Shown: piece by piece, positions 22,439-49,294 of the stretch
How the letters are laid out: each line of letters starts with the position of its first letter
Numbering within the stretch: position 1 is the first letter of the stretch
Assembly: GCA_000310025.1 (NCBI GenBank)
Contig: FN648521.1
Span: 110,092 to 174,091, forward strand
From: Ectocarpus siliculosus
Taxonomy: Eukaryota > Sar > Phaeophyceae > Ectocarpales > Ectocarpaceae
DNA length: 64,000 bases
Direction: 5' to 3'
Translations under genes and position numbers: made by a program
The notes under the pieces: generated by a model
What the model saw: the letters and a program-made list of their open reading frames with translations, nothing else
Database searches by the model: none
Told to the model about the DNA's origin: nothing

Positions 22439-25400
22439 ATCTATCAATCTATCTCAGCTCTCACACATCAGTCAGTCTCAAAACATAAAATTATGCAATG
22501 AATCAATTATTCATTGTTGTTCCCCCTTGATATTGTTCGGTGTCAAAATCCGTGTGCGTATATCTGTCATCAATGATGCAGCTGCACGAGCCTGTTGGCC
22601 TTTGTTCGTTCATCTACTTTTTATTGTTCAATATTTTGTCGGATGAGACACGAATCGAGTACACCCTCTCTCTTCCTGCACCGATCCATTTGTATCATAG
22701 GGTACATAGAATTTTCAATGAATTGTACCACTTATCGCGTATCTTGAAAATCGATCTATTGAACGGGGCGGCGAAAGCCGCCAGACCCATTGAAAATATA
22801 CCTGGTAGGTAAGCGGTTACAGTAGAACCCGGCATTGGTCGTTGCTGCAGCAGTGCCTACTCCCAGTGCCTACGTTTTGCGTCAAACTAGACTGAAAATG
22901 TCCGGGTGGTGGTGTCTTATCAAAGCGCCCTTCTCGCGATTTGCGTTCATGTTGAAGGGGGTTGCCAAATTTTCCAAAGAAAGAGGGCTAATATCGTCCG
23001 CTCGCAACATTGGCTCTTTATTCGAGTCACATCGCTGGGAAACGATGCACAATATTTTTCAGCCTTGGTTTTCTACCAATACACAAGAAGATATTTTCGA
23101 GTCCGTTCTTCTCATAAATGAATGGAATCAAGCAGACAGTTTGCACCACTCCCGTCCCGAACAGTTGGCTGGTGTCTCCACTTTCCTCCCTTGTTGTACT
23201 TCGAAGCCCCTTGTTTTTTGTAGGTTTGACACCCCGGGAGGGCTTTCGTGAGACATCACATACTACCTCGAAGTACTTCTTTTGGAGGGGTGGGGTACCT
23301 CTTCTGGAGGGGTGGATGTGTTGCCGCAGTCGCAGGCGAACAAAAAAAAAAAACTCACTTGGTCTCGTCTGGGAAATTTCTCCACAGGACAAGCTTTTCG
23401 TCCCCTCCCACCGTCGCCAGACGCTCCCCCGGGCCGTCCGCCGCGATTCCCCACACCTGATTGGTCAAAAGAGGTGTAAATAGGATAAGTCTCACTTTCT
23501 GATGGATCGAGGTTTTGTGCTCGGATGCCATGATGATCACACAGTGGGATATCGGTCAAACTCTCTGATCAGTCGATTCGAGGTAGGGTGACAGAATTGG
23601 TCAAAAAGAGTTCGGATCGTCTCATTCTGAATTGGTTGGGTGAATTGGTCCAGTGGTTTGGACCGGTGGGCCCCCCTGATTCGTGGATTTGTTCTTGGGT
23701 GGATGATCTAAAACGTAGGACATCGGTCCAATTCTCTGGTTGGTTCGGATGATTTGGTCGACAGTTGGATCGTGTTCTTGAACTTCTAGACAATAAAACA
23801 CAGAAAGACTACCCGTTCGAGATATAACCACATTCGAAAGGGATGTGCTGAAGGCTTTGCAGGGAGTGGAGGGAAACCCGCCCAAACTGGGCTTACTTTT
23901 AGTCTGTATCAGCTTATAAACTGATATAAACCAGTGATACCAGCTGGTGCTTGGAACAAAAGCAAAAAAAACTATACGTCCCTCAAATTGTTGACGAGTG
24001 CGAGTGCATCGGTCTAGAAGTGGGATCGGCGGAGTTCTGGCTATTTCAATTCGTTTCGAGCGAACTGTTAAAAATGTGGGATCGGCCGACCTATCTGATG
24101 GTTGATTGGTCGTTCGGTGTATCTTGGTCCGATCGGTCAATTGTACGATCGGGTAAATTTGTGCTCGTGGTAATTAGCCCACGAGGTCGGATACCGACCG
24201 AACACTCGGATTGGTTGGCTATTTACAGTCCAAAGTTACGATCAGCCGAACTCTCTGAATGGGTTGACGTATCACTCGGGTGAACAAGTCAAAATTTTAC
24301 GATCTGCTTAGCTCTCTTGAAGTATTGTTTGAATTTTCGTTTTAGGGTGACCTGGGTCAAAAGGTCGGATGCCGGCCCCCATGCCATACTGGCCGAGTTG
24401 TTCTTCGGGTGAAATGACCACAAGGAGTCGGATACGCCGACTTCCATCAATTTGGTCGATTCAATTTAGGGTTAACTTCGTTCGGTGGTCATCGCCACGC
24501 CTTGCCCCGCCCCGCCGCCCGCCGCCATCCCTCACGCCCGGAAGGCCAATCAACGGCCAAATAACTGCCGAATGATGCTCGTGATTTCGGCAGTGACCGT
24601 CCGTGAACATGAACGGACCGTTACCGAACTATTGGGGTGGTTGAACGGACGTTTCCGAACTATTGGGGTGCTTGGCTCGGATGTTCAGCACGTTCGGAGG
24701 GCGACGATGGATCTCTCCCATGTCTAGTGTCTTTTTTCCGTGTCGCCGTTACGTCTCGCACGGGGGTGTAGCAAGACGACGAAAATCGTTCGGAGGCAAA
24801 AGCATGCAGCCTCAGAAGCCTACGGTACACGTTGGGGGAAGACCGTGCAAGGGGCAGCGGAAAAAACACCTGGAAAGCGTTTCTCCTTCCTGCCGGTGGT
24901 GGAGTGATTGATCGTCCGGGGTTATACATCTAGAAACCAGCCCGGTGGGAAAAGGCATGCATGCCTCAGGAAAAAACCCTTTTAGGTGGGGGGGGGGGGA
25001 CGTTGCAAGTCACGGGGGGGAAACCTTCTAGGACGCGTCTTCATACTTGCCATGGCGATGTGATCGTTCGGGGTGTCCACGCGGTGTGAATGCAAGGCAT
25101 GCATGCCTCAAAACAAACGCCTTTGGGGGGGAACCCGTGCAAGTAGGCGGCGGCGGCGGCGGCGGCGGGAAACACTTGTAGGACGCGTCTCGTGGCCTCT
25201 TGCTGACCGCGGTGGTGTCATTGGTCATTCGGGGTACATATCGCAAACCTAACGGGGGCGAAAGCATGCATGCCTCAGGAAAGAACGAAAAAACGCCTTA
25301 TTGGGGAAACCCGTGCAAATCGGCGGCGGCGGCGGCGGGAAAAGCTTACAGGAGGCGTCGTCTTGCTTACCGTGGCCGTGTGGTCGTTGAGGGTGTCGAG

Positions 25401-27111
25401 GAGGTACCAATCGTCGAGATCTTCAGCCCAAAGTCTGACGGTCTCGTCGTAGCTGTAGACGGACGCAAACAGAAAAAGAAAACAACTCAGAACATCGACA
25501 CATGGCACTCAGGAAACGTCGGTGTCAACAAACACAACGGCCTGAGAATGAGGTATGGACCACGCGCGAGCGATCTCAGCACGAAACCTGTCGCAACGAG
25601 AAGCACATGAAAAGATTTTTTTTTTCTTGATACTTTTGCTTTTGTTGTTCAATTTGGTCAACGATGCCAATCTTTACAAGCAAACAGCGCAGGATACACG
25701 CACGGGAACGAAAAATCAAGCCCGCACAGGAAAAAAACAACGAATCACGGAGAACGCGCGCTCAACATGAAACTTTGGTCGCAACAAGGAAAGCACACAT
25801 ACAAAGAGAGGCAACATAGCATTCTTGGTGCATAACGTTTTGTGCCAAACTAAGCTCCTGCGGTATTTGTGGAGCAAAAGAAATGAGCGACTCGCTTGCT
25901 GCCGCCACCGCCGCCGCCGCCGCCGACCCTGCTCCGACGACAACAACCGAGAAGAGGCAAACCCCCTGCGGGCAAAGCGTAAGTTACGACTTACGCGTCC
26001 ACCACAACCGACAGATTTAAGGCTGCCAATGACTGGACAGAGGGAACGGCATGCCGAGAAAAACGATCCGCATTGGTCGAGCTCTGGAGAACCGAGTCTT
26101 CGTTCGGAAAAAATAAAAACAAAAGACAAGTATACACGTAGTTTGGTAGGTTTTTGGCGAAACTTGCGAAACGCCTACCGGAGAGATACCAAAACCAACA
26201 AAGTACCGAACCGAAGTCGAAGGCCCAGCAGGAAAGCGTTACGAAGGCCCTACCTGCACGACACGAGGACGTCCTTGTTCGGCAGCCAGCGCACGCTCTT
26301 CACGTCCGCGGTGTGGTCGGAGAGGACGGTCACGCATTCGTAGTCCCCCTCGGACTCATCGTACTCCCTGAGACAAGCAGGAGAAGAAGCAAACACACAT
26401 CAATCTAAAAATTCGGGGTTATGTATGTGCGTGCTAAAATGTTCGGTGGGAAGAAGGGCGGCGTATCGCAGGGAACGAAAGGTTGTTCACAGAGATGACT
26501 AAAAATGGCTAAGTTTCCCTGAGACAAGACAGGAGAAGAAGCATACATCTAAAACTTTCGGTGGCAAGAAACGCGGCGCTGCTCAGGGAAGGAAAGCACT
26601 TGAAAGAGAGCAATAAAGAATTCTGGTACAATAGTTTCCGTGAGACACCCAGGACAAGAAGCACACATCAAGCAAGCAAGACAAAGTGTTTCTCGTTCTC
26701 GATAACCGACACCAGTAGAAAGCTTAAGCTCGCTGTTCTATCTTTGTGATGTTGCTGGCCCCTGCTTGCTGCTATACTCCCGATCGCGTTCGGTGGGGAA
26801 GAATAGCGGCGTTGCGCACGGAACCGAAGGCTGACAAGAGAAGGAAACAAAAAACAAACAAAATTTCCCGAGATCGGCAGTTTTACAGAAGCCCACGGCT
26901 ACGCATACTTGCTCAGTTCCGCGACGAGCTACGAAGGAGATATGAACCTCCACTGGATAAGAACCTACTAGCCGCATACGCACTGGATGGTCCCTGGACA
27001 CCACCAGAAAACCCTGAACGGCGACGATCAACAAAGTTAGGGAATTCAAAGGCAATACTGTACGTGTGCGCTACACGTTCACATGCCAACACGTCTTTCT
27101 CTCTCTCTCTT

Positions 27112-27199
<88 letters not shown>

Positions 27200-30100
27200 C
27201 CCCATCTATCTCTCTCTCTCTCTTCTCACCAAATCCAGACAGACTTGTCCCGTCCACAAGTGGCGAGGAGGTTGCCCCCGCGACTCCACGCGACACTCTT
27301 GACCTGCCGTAACCAAAACCACGGAACGATCCGAAGAAAAAAAGGAACGGAACACTCCGAAGTAAGCGGGACAACGGCTGCAGCTAACGCCCGGACTTGA
27401 AACGACCCGAAGAAAAAGCGGAATGCAACACTCCGAAGTATGCGGAACAACGGCTACAGCTATCGCTCGGCACCATAGAACTTGGAAGTTATTGAAGAAA
27501 TCGATATAGCCTCGAAAAACTATTTGTGAGCGAGCCCGGTCAAGAACGCATCACGCGAAAACCCAAATAGTAGCGGTCATTGTAGTAGCGCTCCAGAGGA
27601 ACTGAGAACATCAGCCTCGGTCAAAACTAGAGGCTCTTGAGCACTTAAGAAGTTGGCAGAGAATGGAAGAAATTAATATGGCCTAAAAAAACTCTTCCAA
27701 GTCTATGAGAACTTGAGCAACTTTTGTGAGTCCGGTTAAGAACCAAGACCTACCCTAAAACCTGCATAGCGGCTGCTGTTAGCATGACCCCAGGAACTGA
27801 GAACCCCCAGCGTCGGCCAAAGCTAGAGGCTCTTTAGGTTCGATGAAAAAAAAAACATTGTTCTGGCTGTTTTCTAGTCGAAAAACGGTCAGTTGTTGTG
27901 TGAGCTGTTGAGCGCGGGAAAGTCACAGCGCTGGTGACAGCTAGCAGTGCGTTGCTTGTATTTTCATCTTGTCATCATTCCCCTTGATGACACTGTGCTC
28001 TCATGAGCGCACTCCAGATTGGGCACCATTGCGCCCTTACAGTTCACATGCTCTCGGTAGACACCTGGCCCAGGTTCGTGTAGCAATGGCCTCGATGAAA
28101 TGCCGGGTACCCGGAACAATACTTAAAAGTGTAGTAAACTACATGCACTGAAACACGTGTAATACACGTCTCACCACGAAAAATGGGGGGACTGTCGCCA
28201 GAATAAACAGGACGAAAACACACGCACACCAGCAATAATGCCAGTGAAATCGCGTGACACAGATGGGATATTCAAGTTGTCTTGATTCTCTGAGTACCGG
28301 GTGCCCGGATTCTTTATACTTTTTTGCCTTCACGTCAAATCAGCACTCACAGCATTTGTGGTGTTTACTCCAACCCGTGGTTGTCACACAGAAGGGTTCC
28401 TCTCCCTGAGGCCCCCTACCCACCCCTCCTCTGGGAAGCATGCCGGTGAAAATCGCGCGACACAGATGGAATATTCACGTTGTCTCCTTCTCTCGGCAAC
28501 GCCGGGTGCCCGGTACAATGCCGGAGAAGTGGGCGTGACACGCAACGGCAAATATGTCGGGACCACTGCACTGCTGTTACCTCGTTTTCGTGACCCTCTA
28601 GCGTCGCCGTCAGCTCCCAGGCAAGCTCGCCCGCCGTGGTCGTCGACTCCTGCCGCCGCCATACGGAGCACGTGCCATCGAAAGACACGGCGGCGATGAA
28701 CCTCCCTGGAACCAGGCATTCGGCGATGAGACCCACCGCGAAGAAACATCTGCAATAGAGGTCTCTGGTGAAGTGCCCAGATAGTCGACCGGCGCTACTA
28801 TTCTAGACACCGGCACCTAACGCGAAGTACAGAATGACTCGGTGATTCAGTCTGGGCCCGCCGAATCAAAACCGGCACTATGTATCGGGAACCCGCGCTA
28901 CTCAACCAACACTAAACAGGCCGCATCACTGCAGCAGGCTTTTGCCTGAGAGGAGAATTTGATGGAGTTCGCGTCCAAGGCAAGGCCGAGTTGTGCATAC
29001 CGTACATAGGTGACAGGGGATATCACGACCCCCCGGGACCGATTTACACCTCAATTTCTCTACAGCAAAACGAGAGGCGTTGCCGAAAATGGCGGTGTGG
29101 GAACCGTCTCGTGGAGAGTTTTCCGAACATGTATCGTTTCATGTTGTGCATCCTCTTCGTTGTGGAGAAATCGAGGGGTTGGAACTCGGTCAAGGGGGTG
29201 TGGTATCCTGTGTCGCCTAGTCTAAAGTCGTCGTAGGGTCACGGCGTATCTCAGTTTGCAGGAACTGGAGAAAACGCGCGGAAACAACAATGCCGACAAC
29301 AGCGACAACAACAACGCGGACAACAACGACAGCAGCGGCAGCAACAACACAGCAGCAACCACCACACACCAGCACCTGCAGCAGCAGCAACAACACAACA
29401 ACAAAGACAAAACAAACACCAACGCCAGCATCAACAGTATCACTACACACCACCATTTTCTAACAGCCACGATAACGTTGACAACAACAACCACAACAAC
29501 TACTCTACTCACCGAAAAGACTTCAGCACATCCAACCCCTCTTGGGGCGGGGTTGGCGAGAAATGTGTTGGTGGAGTATAGATTTAGATTGCGACGGAGC
29601 AGCAGTGTGATTCGATGATAATTCCCTGTATTTCCACGCACGCACGCCCATCTGCAACCTTTTTGACGATGGGCAGGTCGGTGTGACCTCGGCGCAACCA
29701 CATGACAGAGAGAGCGAGCCAGGCCATCCCTTTTCGACTGTGCTTTCATGTAGATTCGACAACAATAATAACGACAAAAGCAACAGCAACAGCAAAAATA
29801 TATCATCATCAGCTTACCACAGGGAGACCAATCGCAGCAGCGAACCGTCCTGGTCGCCCCATCCTCTAGCAGCGCCGCGCAGCGCCAGCCGTTTTCGCTG
29901 TCCTTGGATTGGCACCAGACTCGGATAGTCTGGGAGGCGCCGCGCACGTGGGTTAGGTGCATTGTTGCGAGGAACACAGCAATTGGGGATGTCCACCGCA
30001 AGACGAGAGAGAGACAGAGAAAGAGGGGGAGAGGGAGAGGGAGAGGGAGAGGGAGAGGGATTGTGATGAGAGGCACAAACATTTGGGTAGCTGAATATAC

Positions 30101-30465
30101 AGCAGTTGGTAAAGAGCGAGATGGGAGTATATTTTTAGCAAAATATTCCCGCCGACATATCGTTGGGATAGAAACTCAAATGGCAAACGTTTGCAAACGA
30201 TCGAGTAAGCACCTGATGAAGAAAAGCCAAACAACTCCGTTGCAGGCCTGGTCGTCACATGAGCCGATTGGGAGCAAAATGCGGTGGAATTTGAATCTAC
30301 TGGTGTGCATACCAGTCTGTGGGAGCGCTTGCACGCTGTCTATCTCGCATGGCCCACCTTGTCGCTGCTACAGGACGCCAGCAGTCTCCCGTCCGGCGAC
30401 CAAGCCACGCACCACACTCGCTCCGTGTGGCCCTCCAGCGCTGCCGTCTCGCGCAGTCGAGACAT
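18314..30465 (-). CDS. CIAO1: CIAO1/Cia1, WD40 protein of the cytosolic Fe-S targeting complex, nine exons
   Basis: In eukaryotes CIAO1, with CIAO2 and MMS19, hands 4Fe-4S clusters to cytosolic and nuclear apoproteins. Minus-strand exons are 30465-30358, 29929-29818, 28705-28581, 27303-27230, 26367-26254, 25452-25371, 23456-23359, 19789-19519 and 18439-18314. Together they make 1110 bp, 369 aa (human 339). Seven WD blades align in order: [90 protein letters not shown] and [11 protein letters not shown]. All introns are GT-AG and phases agree throughout. The weakest call is the exon 8 acceptor (AAAG at 19790, pyrimidine tract distant). Blade 6 carries an Ala/Ser/Gly-rich insert (about residues 265-295) between the strands, unlike the animal and yeast proteins. 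The start is the ATG at 30465, before [10 protein letters not shown]. It is divergent from rsmH. Several introns contain tandem copies of the exon borders. Confidence 0.93.
18420..18600 (-). repeat. Duplicated acceptor and exon start of CIAO1 exon 9
   Basis: The real segment (plus strand TTCACGTCCCC... to GATCACAAAG, 18409-18457) recurs at about 18538-18588 with a few changes. It contains the acceptor and about 30 bp of exon 9; A-rich stretches separate the copies. Confidence 0.75.
19240..19515. repeat. Degenerate ACCAGCACGTGACGAGCC tandem repeat in CIAO1 intron 8
   Basis: Four to five units of about 50 bp lie just inside the intron after the exon 8 donor (minus strand). Confidence 0.7.
20120..20700. 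mobile_element. MITE family 1 copy interrupted by other repeats
   Basis: Left half 20120-20290 (CCCCCTGGACCGA, AATGGCGTCGCCGGAACC) and right half 20636-20695 (GCATCCTCTTCGACGTGGAG, TAGGGGGTG) are separated by other DNA, including 60-65 bp tandem units with CAACCGTTTGGTGTTA (20490-20635). It lies in CIAO1 intron 7. Confidence 0.5.
21042..21200. mobile_element. MITE family 2 copy
   Basis: AACCTCTAGG, GGCTGGGGTTCTCG and GGGCTACAAATAGCCGCT blocks identify the family. It lies in CIAO1 intron 7. Confidence 0.6.
21213..21418. mobile_element. MITE family 1 copy, diverged
   Basis: The interior CCGACACCACC and right end CAGACCAGGGGTGTGGTATT...CCTACCGTAG match the family. The left end is worn. Confidence 0.5.
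21474..21512. repeat. (CA)n microsatellite
   Basis: Uninterrupted CA repeat of about 30 bp followed by CGCACGCACG. Confidence 0.9.
21876..22830. repeat. CT-rich low-complexity stretch in CIAO1 intron 7
   Basis: It includes a (GCTC)n run near 22021-22045 and a (TC)n run at about 22376-22436. No gene is seen. Confidence 0.7.
23465..24680. repeat. Degenerate tandem repeat upstream of CIAO1 exon 7 acceptor
   Basis: Blocks such as ATTGGTCAAAA, GTCGGAT(A/G)CC and TTGGTTCGG recur irregularly from the exon 7 acceptor side outward. A foreign piece (23790-23960) containing ACATTCGAAAGGGATGTGCT interrupts them. Confidence 0.55.
24700..25371 (-). repeat. Four tandem copies of the CIAO1 exon 6 donor region
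   Basis: The real donor (ACG|GTAAGC at 25371/25370) is followed into the intron by decayed copies at about 25181-25245, 25031-25080 and 24881-24925. Each has the exon-end ACCCC/AACGA(C/T)CA block, the donor position and the AGACGCGTCCT block. Copy 2 keeps GT; copies 3 and 4 have GC. Confidence 0.75.
26361..26680 (-). repeat. Three copies of the CIAO1 exon 5 acceptor region
   Basis: CCCTGAGACAAG...AGGAGAAGAAGC (plus strand) occurs at the true acceptor (26366-26405), at 26517-26553 and, more diverged, at 26638-26672. Flanking TTCGGTGG(C/G)AAGAA blocks recur with them, so units of 120-150 bp were duplicated. Confidence 0.75.
27097..27225. repeat. (TC)n microsatellite
   Basis: Nearly pure TC for about 130 bp immediately inside the intron after the CIAO1 exon 4 donor (minus strand). 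Confidence 0.9.
27310..27470. repeat. Two 78-bp tandem units upstream of CIAO1 exon 4 acceptor
   Basis: GATCCGAAGAAAAA...CACTCCGAAGTA...GGCT(G/A)CAGCTA is present twice, starting about 15 bp from the acceptor. Confidence 0.75.
27480..27845. mobile_element. Two MITE family 2 copies in reverse orientation
   Basis: 27480-27660 and 27690-27845 both contain AACTGAGAAC, CTAGAGGCTCTT and GTCCGGTTAAGAACC-type blocks, the reverse complement of the family order. Confidence 0.6.
28080..28560. repeat. Three related segments after the CIAO1 exon 3 donor
   Basis: GTGAAAATCGCGCGACACAG, ATGG(A/G)ATATTCA and CCGGGTGCCCGG blocks recur at about 28445, 28240 and (partly) 28095, giving units near 200 bp. Confidence 0.6.
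28999..29222. mobile_element. MITE family 1 copy
   Basis: CCGTACATAGGTGACAGGGG on the left, GGGGGTGTGGTATCCTGTGTC on the right, and interior AATGGCGGTGTGGGAACCG. It lies in CIAO1 intron 2. Confidence 0.72.
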
Positions 30466-30932
30466 GTTGTGCAACTCTGCTCTGTCCGGTGCGCAGCAGC
30501 AGCAGCAGCAGCGGCAGCAGCAGCGGCAGCAGCAGCAGCAGGTCGGAGTACGGGACTTCTTCCCAAGAACACCTTTGGCTCTAACAGGAATCTAGGGCCC
30601 ACAGCAGCCGGTCGGTGTTATCTACTGTTGTCGTAGACGCGCGTCTCAACTTGTGTCCGCGTATCCAATAAATGTCACCGCAAAACTCACAAACCTACCT
30701 ACCTCGGGCAGGGGGAGTCGCACATAGGAACGTGACGGTTTGCATGGTTGCATACGCAGAAAAAATACTTTAACACATTTGAGGGTCGTACATGTAGGTA
30801 AGCAATACATTTCGGTACAAGGCAACCTGACAGCAACGCCTTCTACAGCCGAAAGATGTATGGCTTATTAATCGGGCCTAGAGTAATTTGAAGAGGTAGA
30901 GAGGATGGAGAGAATGGAAGCCATACTAAAAA
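30466..30932. promoter_or_regulatory. Likely bidirectional promoter between CIAO1 and rsmH
   Basis: The two start codons face away from each other 467 bp apart, so both promoters must lie here or inside the first exons. A CAG/CGG trinucleotide run (30497-30541) borders the CIAO1 side, and a CCAAT occurs at 30665. No TATA box is convincing. Confidence 0.5.
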
Positions 30933-45915
<14,983 letters not shown>

Positions 45916-46058
45916 AGCCGTCGTGTCGTAGTACAGAACTGTGTGCTTCAGCCAATCAACGGACACCGCCTTGAAGCCGTCGTGTCGTATCTAGCACAGA
46001 ACTGTCCGCTTCAACCATTCAGCGGGCACCGCCTTGAACCCGTCGTGTCGTAGTACAG

Positions 46059-47825
46059 AATGCGCCACCCCTCACGAAACCTCTCATTTTGGCCTGGGCT
46101 CTTTGTCTTGTTTTATTGTCGTCGGGGCATCCCCACGGCGACGATATTGGTTTTAGTGTAGGATTCTTGACTAGCACGTGTTGTTATGCTTGAGTTCTTT
46201 TATTATGGAATTTTTTGAGGCTCAAGTTTTACCGTAAGAGCCGGAGAGACGGCATCCCCCCTAGAGCGAATTTCAAAGCTCTATTCCTACTCAACCAAGG
46301 GGGCGCGGAAAGGACCACACACGTCTACGGGAAGCCCTCGACGAGTTGTTTCCAAGACTTGGGGTTGGCGCAAGCTTGTTATCACACACCCTTGAACCTG
46401 TTTTTCGAAACTCGATTTCTCCACGACGGAGAGAAGAACAACGCAAAAAAATGGAACGATGCGGCGGTTTCCAAAAAGAACTCTCGACGAGACGGCTCAA
46501 AAACGCCGCCGTTTTCGGCACACCGCCACTGCTGGGGTTGAGAAGTCGAGAATTGAGAATCTGTCCAGCGGGTGTGGTGTATCGCAAAAAAATGTGGCCG
46601 CAGTTAGAGAGGTTCAAAGGTGCCCGTAGTTTTCTGATTGGCCAATTTTGTTTGAAAGGATACTTCTGAATGGCTAAAAGTCGATGGTCGAGTGGTGCCG
46701 TCATCCACGGCGGCGTCACTATATTCTACACCGAGGTGGCGACTTTCCTACGTGAACGAGGCAAACAATACCCCCTACATGATTTTTTTTGTCACACAAT
46801 GGCGAGAACGCTTCACTCGGAGCGAAAAGGTATTTGCCCGCCATTTGGAATAACCAGACAGCGTGGCAGGGGGCTCGAGGGTGCAATATGCGCGCTCCAC
46901 CATTCCACAGGATGTGAGACGAGCGACTGCCGTTGATGGCGTTGTAGCACGAGTTTGCTCGCTTGGTGCTGTGCGCTGGGTGAACGTTGATCGGGGGTAT
47001 TCACAATGTAAACCCACTCATTCCGTAGTCGTTAGACCGTAGGCCTTCCATCCCTAAAATTCCGGCACGGAGCGATATGCCCGTTTTGCGCCGGCCCAGG
47101 CTACAACGATGAACCAGAAACTGGCCATCATCATTGCGTTTGTGTGCCAATCCAGACAATCCGTGGTTGTTTGGAGATCCCTTTTCATAGCCAAGCACAT
47201 CCGGCAGGTGCGATTGCTGTAATTCAAATACCGGAAGGAGGGACTTTGATATTTCGGCCCTTGCACACAGCAGGCCGCGCCACTCACACCGCGAACACGT
47301 CGCTTCGTGTGTGCTTGAGTGCAGTTTACTGCTGTTTGTAGTCTGCATATGTACAACACGGTATACTTCAAGCGGAAAAGTTGACGGTAATGCTCTAGAC
47401 TACAGCAGTAGCGCATGAGCGTTCCAATTATTATGCAGTGTTCAGCGGACATACTTTAGTGTGGGGCCGTATACACACAACACTGGCGAAACTACGGTTG
47501 GGTTTTGGCGGCGACGGGGCAACCGGTCGGTGGGGCCAGGTCCATCCACGGGGGATGTACGGTTGACCACCGGCTGATCGAGGCACATGATAAATGTATC
47601 CTCTCCACATCATCTGCATGACGAGAGAGTACATGTAATCGCTCGTGACATCTGCCGCGTTTTTTTTGCTCACCAGGTACGTAAAAAAAACACGGCCGGT
47701 GCATACTGTATCTACTGAAAACTAAAGCCCTGCAGCGGGGGCGGCTACAATCTGTCGTTGAAATGATAGGTAGATTCATCTTTTGGCCTGCCACCTTTAC
47801 ATTATTCTACCCAAAGAGAGCGTGT
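46059..47825. other. Intergenic stretch between rsmH and the beta-helix cluster
   Basis: It contains a family 2-like relic (about 46075-46220), family 1 relics (46228-46590) and a worn piece of the poly-C-flanked repeat (47018-47098, GTAGTCGTTAGACC). No supported gene. Confidence 0.5.
46228..46590. mobile_element. MITE family 1 relics
   Basis: A partial left part (46228-46300) is followed by a fuller copy at 46375-46585 (TATCACACACCCTTGAACC to TCCAGCGGGTGTGGTGTA). Confidence 0.5.
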
Positions 47826-48604
47826 GCGTGGAGACGGAGCTGTTCCCACAGGTGGGTGGGATTTGAATACTCAACTCGCGGTACTCACGCGCGGTGATTG
47901 CACAGCCAGCCCTACATATCAACAGCTCAACTTTTGTACAGACTGCAGTCGAGGCCAAGTCCCACGAAACCGCACGGCCGCTCAGAAGCAAAACGGTATC
48001 TTATTGATTGTGGCCGGCGAGAGCATGGAGGGTACGTAAGTGTGTGGTGTGCCGCCCGTTGTCCCTGCACACGGCTAGCTAGGGCCACAATTAATTTCAA
48101 TAATTGATCGGATGTTTGGCGAAGAACCGTTATTTTTTGTTCCTCCGCTGCTGCTGCTGCTTTAAAGACTGTTGCTTTGTTGTGTGGTGTTCTGGGCCCG
48201 CTCAACCCGGAAGAAATCGTTTTTTTTCCGCATGGAAGCAAGGAGGCCCCTCTCGTGGCTGGTGCGCTGTGCAGACTACAGCAGTAGCATCCCTGGGGGT
48301 TGTTGGTATACAAGATGGCGCCCCCAGCATGTTCATCATCGACGAGTTTGAGAGGGAACCCCATCAAGCACCAGCGTTGTTACAGTCGCGCGAAAGAAAA
48401 AAGCCGAAGCAGAGGGTTTTTTTGTGGATGGTTGTGGATGCGTGTGCGTGTGCGCGTGCGCACGTAGTTTTATTCTTTCAGAAAGTCGCCTGTCGCCGAG
48501 GTATCAGAACCGAAAAGTAACGGTCTCCATGTCACACGTTACACCGAAGCGCAGTCAAAGACCGCTACGTATACGCATAGATCTTAGACTACTACAGTAG
48601 TATA

Positions 48605-48955
48605 CACCCACTGGTAGAGTACGTTGTCAGCCCGGCGGGTGGAATCACGTGTTTTACTCTGTTGCCGCTCACACCAGCAGACAGATATATATCCTGATCT
48701 AATCGGTGTCGTCATGAACCACCATCAACCAACCGTTGATGTCAACCGGAAAAATACAACGATTCGGGTAAAATATCGGCTCCCACTGGTAGAGTGCGTT
48801 GTCAGCCCGACGGGTGGAATCACGTGTTTTACTCTGCTCACGCTCACACCAGCGGACAGATCCTAATCTAATCGGTGTCGTCATCAACCATCATCAACCA
48901 ACCGTTGATGTCAACCGGAAAAATACGACGTTTCGGGTAAAATATCGGCTCAGTT
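48605..48955 (+). repeat. Duplicated 175-bp promoter-proximal block of beta-helix gene 1
   Basis: Two copies of CCACTGGTAGAG...GTTGTCAGCCC...AACCGTTGATGTCAACCGG...GGGTAAAATATCGGCTC in direct tandem, about 340 bp upstream of the ATG. The paralogue has one diverged copy at about 59835-60060. Confidence 0.8.
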
Positions 48956-49294
48956 TGGGATTTGTGGTTCTCCACCGGTTTTCGCTCTCGCGAGAAATCT
49001 CGGAACTAAAACCTGACAGTCCCGCCGCCGCCCACAAAACGGTTCCTATGATCCTGTCCGTTCCACAAACGCAACACCGGTGCGCACCACCACCACACAC
49101 TCTCTCTTCCCCCTCTCCCTCTCCCTCTCACCAGCATTGTCTTGTGCACCGCTACTACTACATCCAGCGCACGAGAGGCAATCTGTTGCCTACTACTGTT
49201 GTACAGAGTTTCTGCTGCTGCTCCCCCCTGCTGCGCTGCTGCCGGTTCAGAGAGAGGGTACAAGATATTTTTTGGGACAACAACGGCACCACCC

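Noticed and set aside
21900-22646. 248-codon plus-strand frame
   Set aside because: It is driven by CT-rich DNA and a TC microsatellite inside CIAO1 intron 7.
29222-30082. The full 286-codon minus-strand frame as a protein
   Set aside because: Only 29929-29818 is exon; the rest is intron with repeats and CTG or GTT runs.
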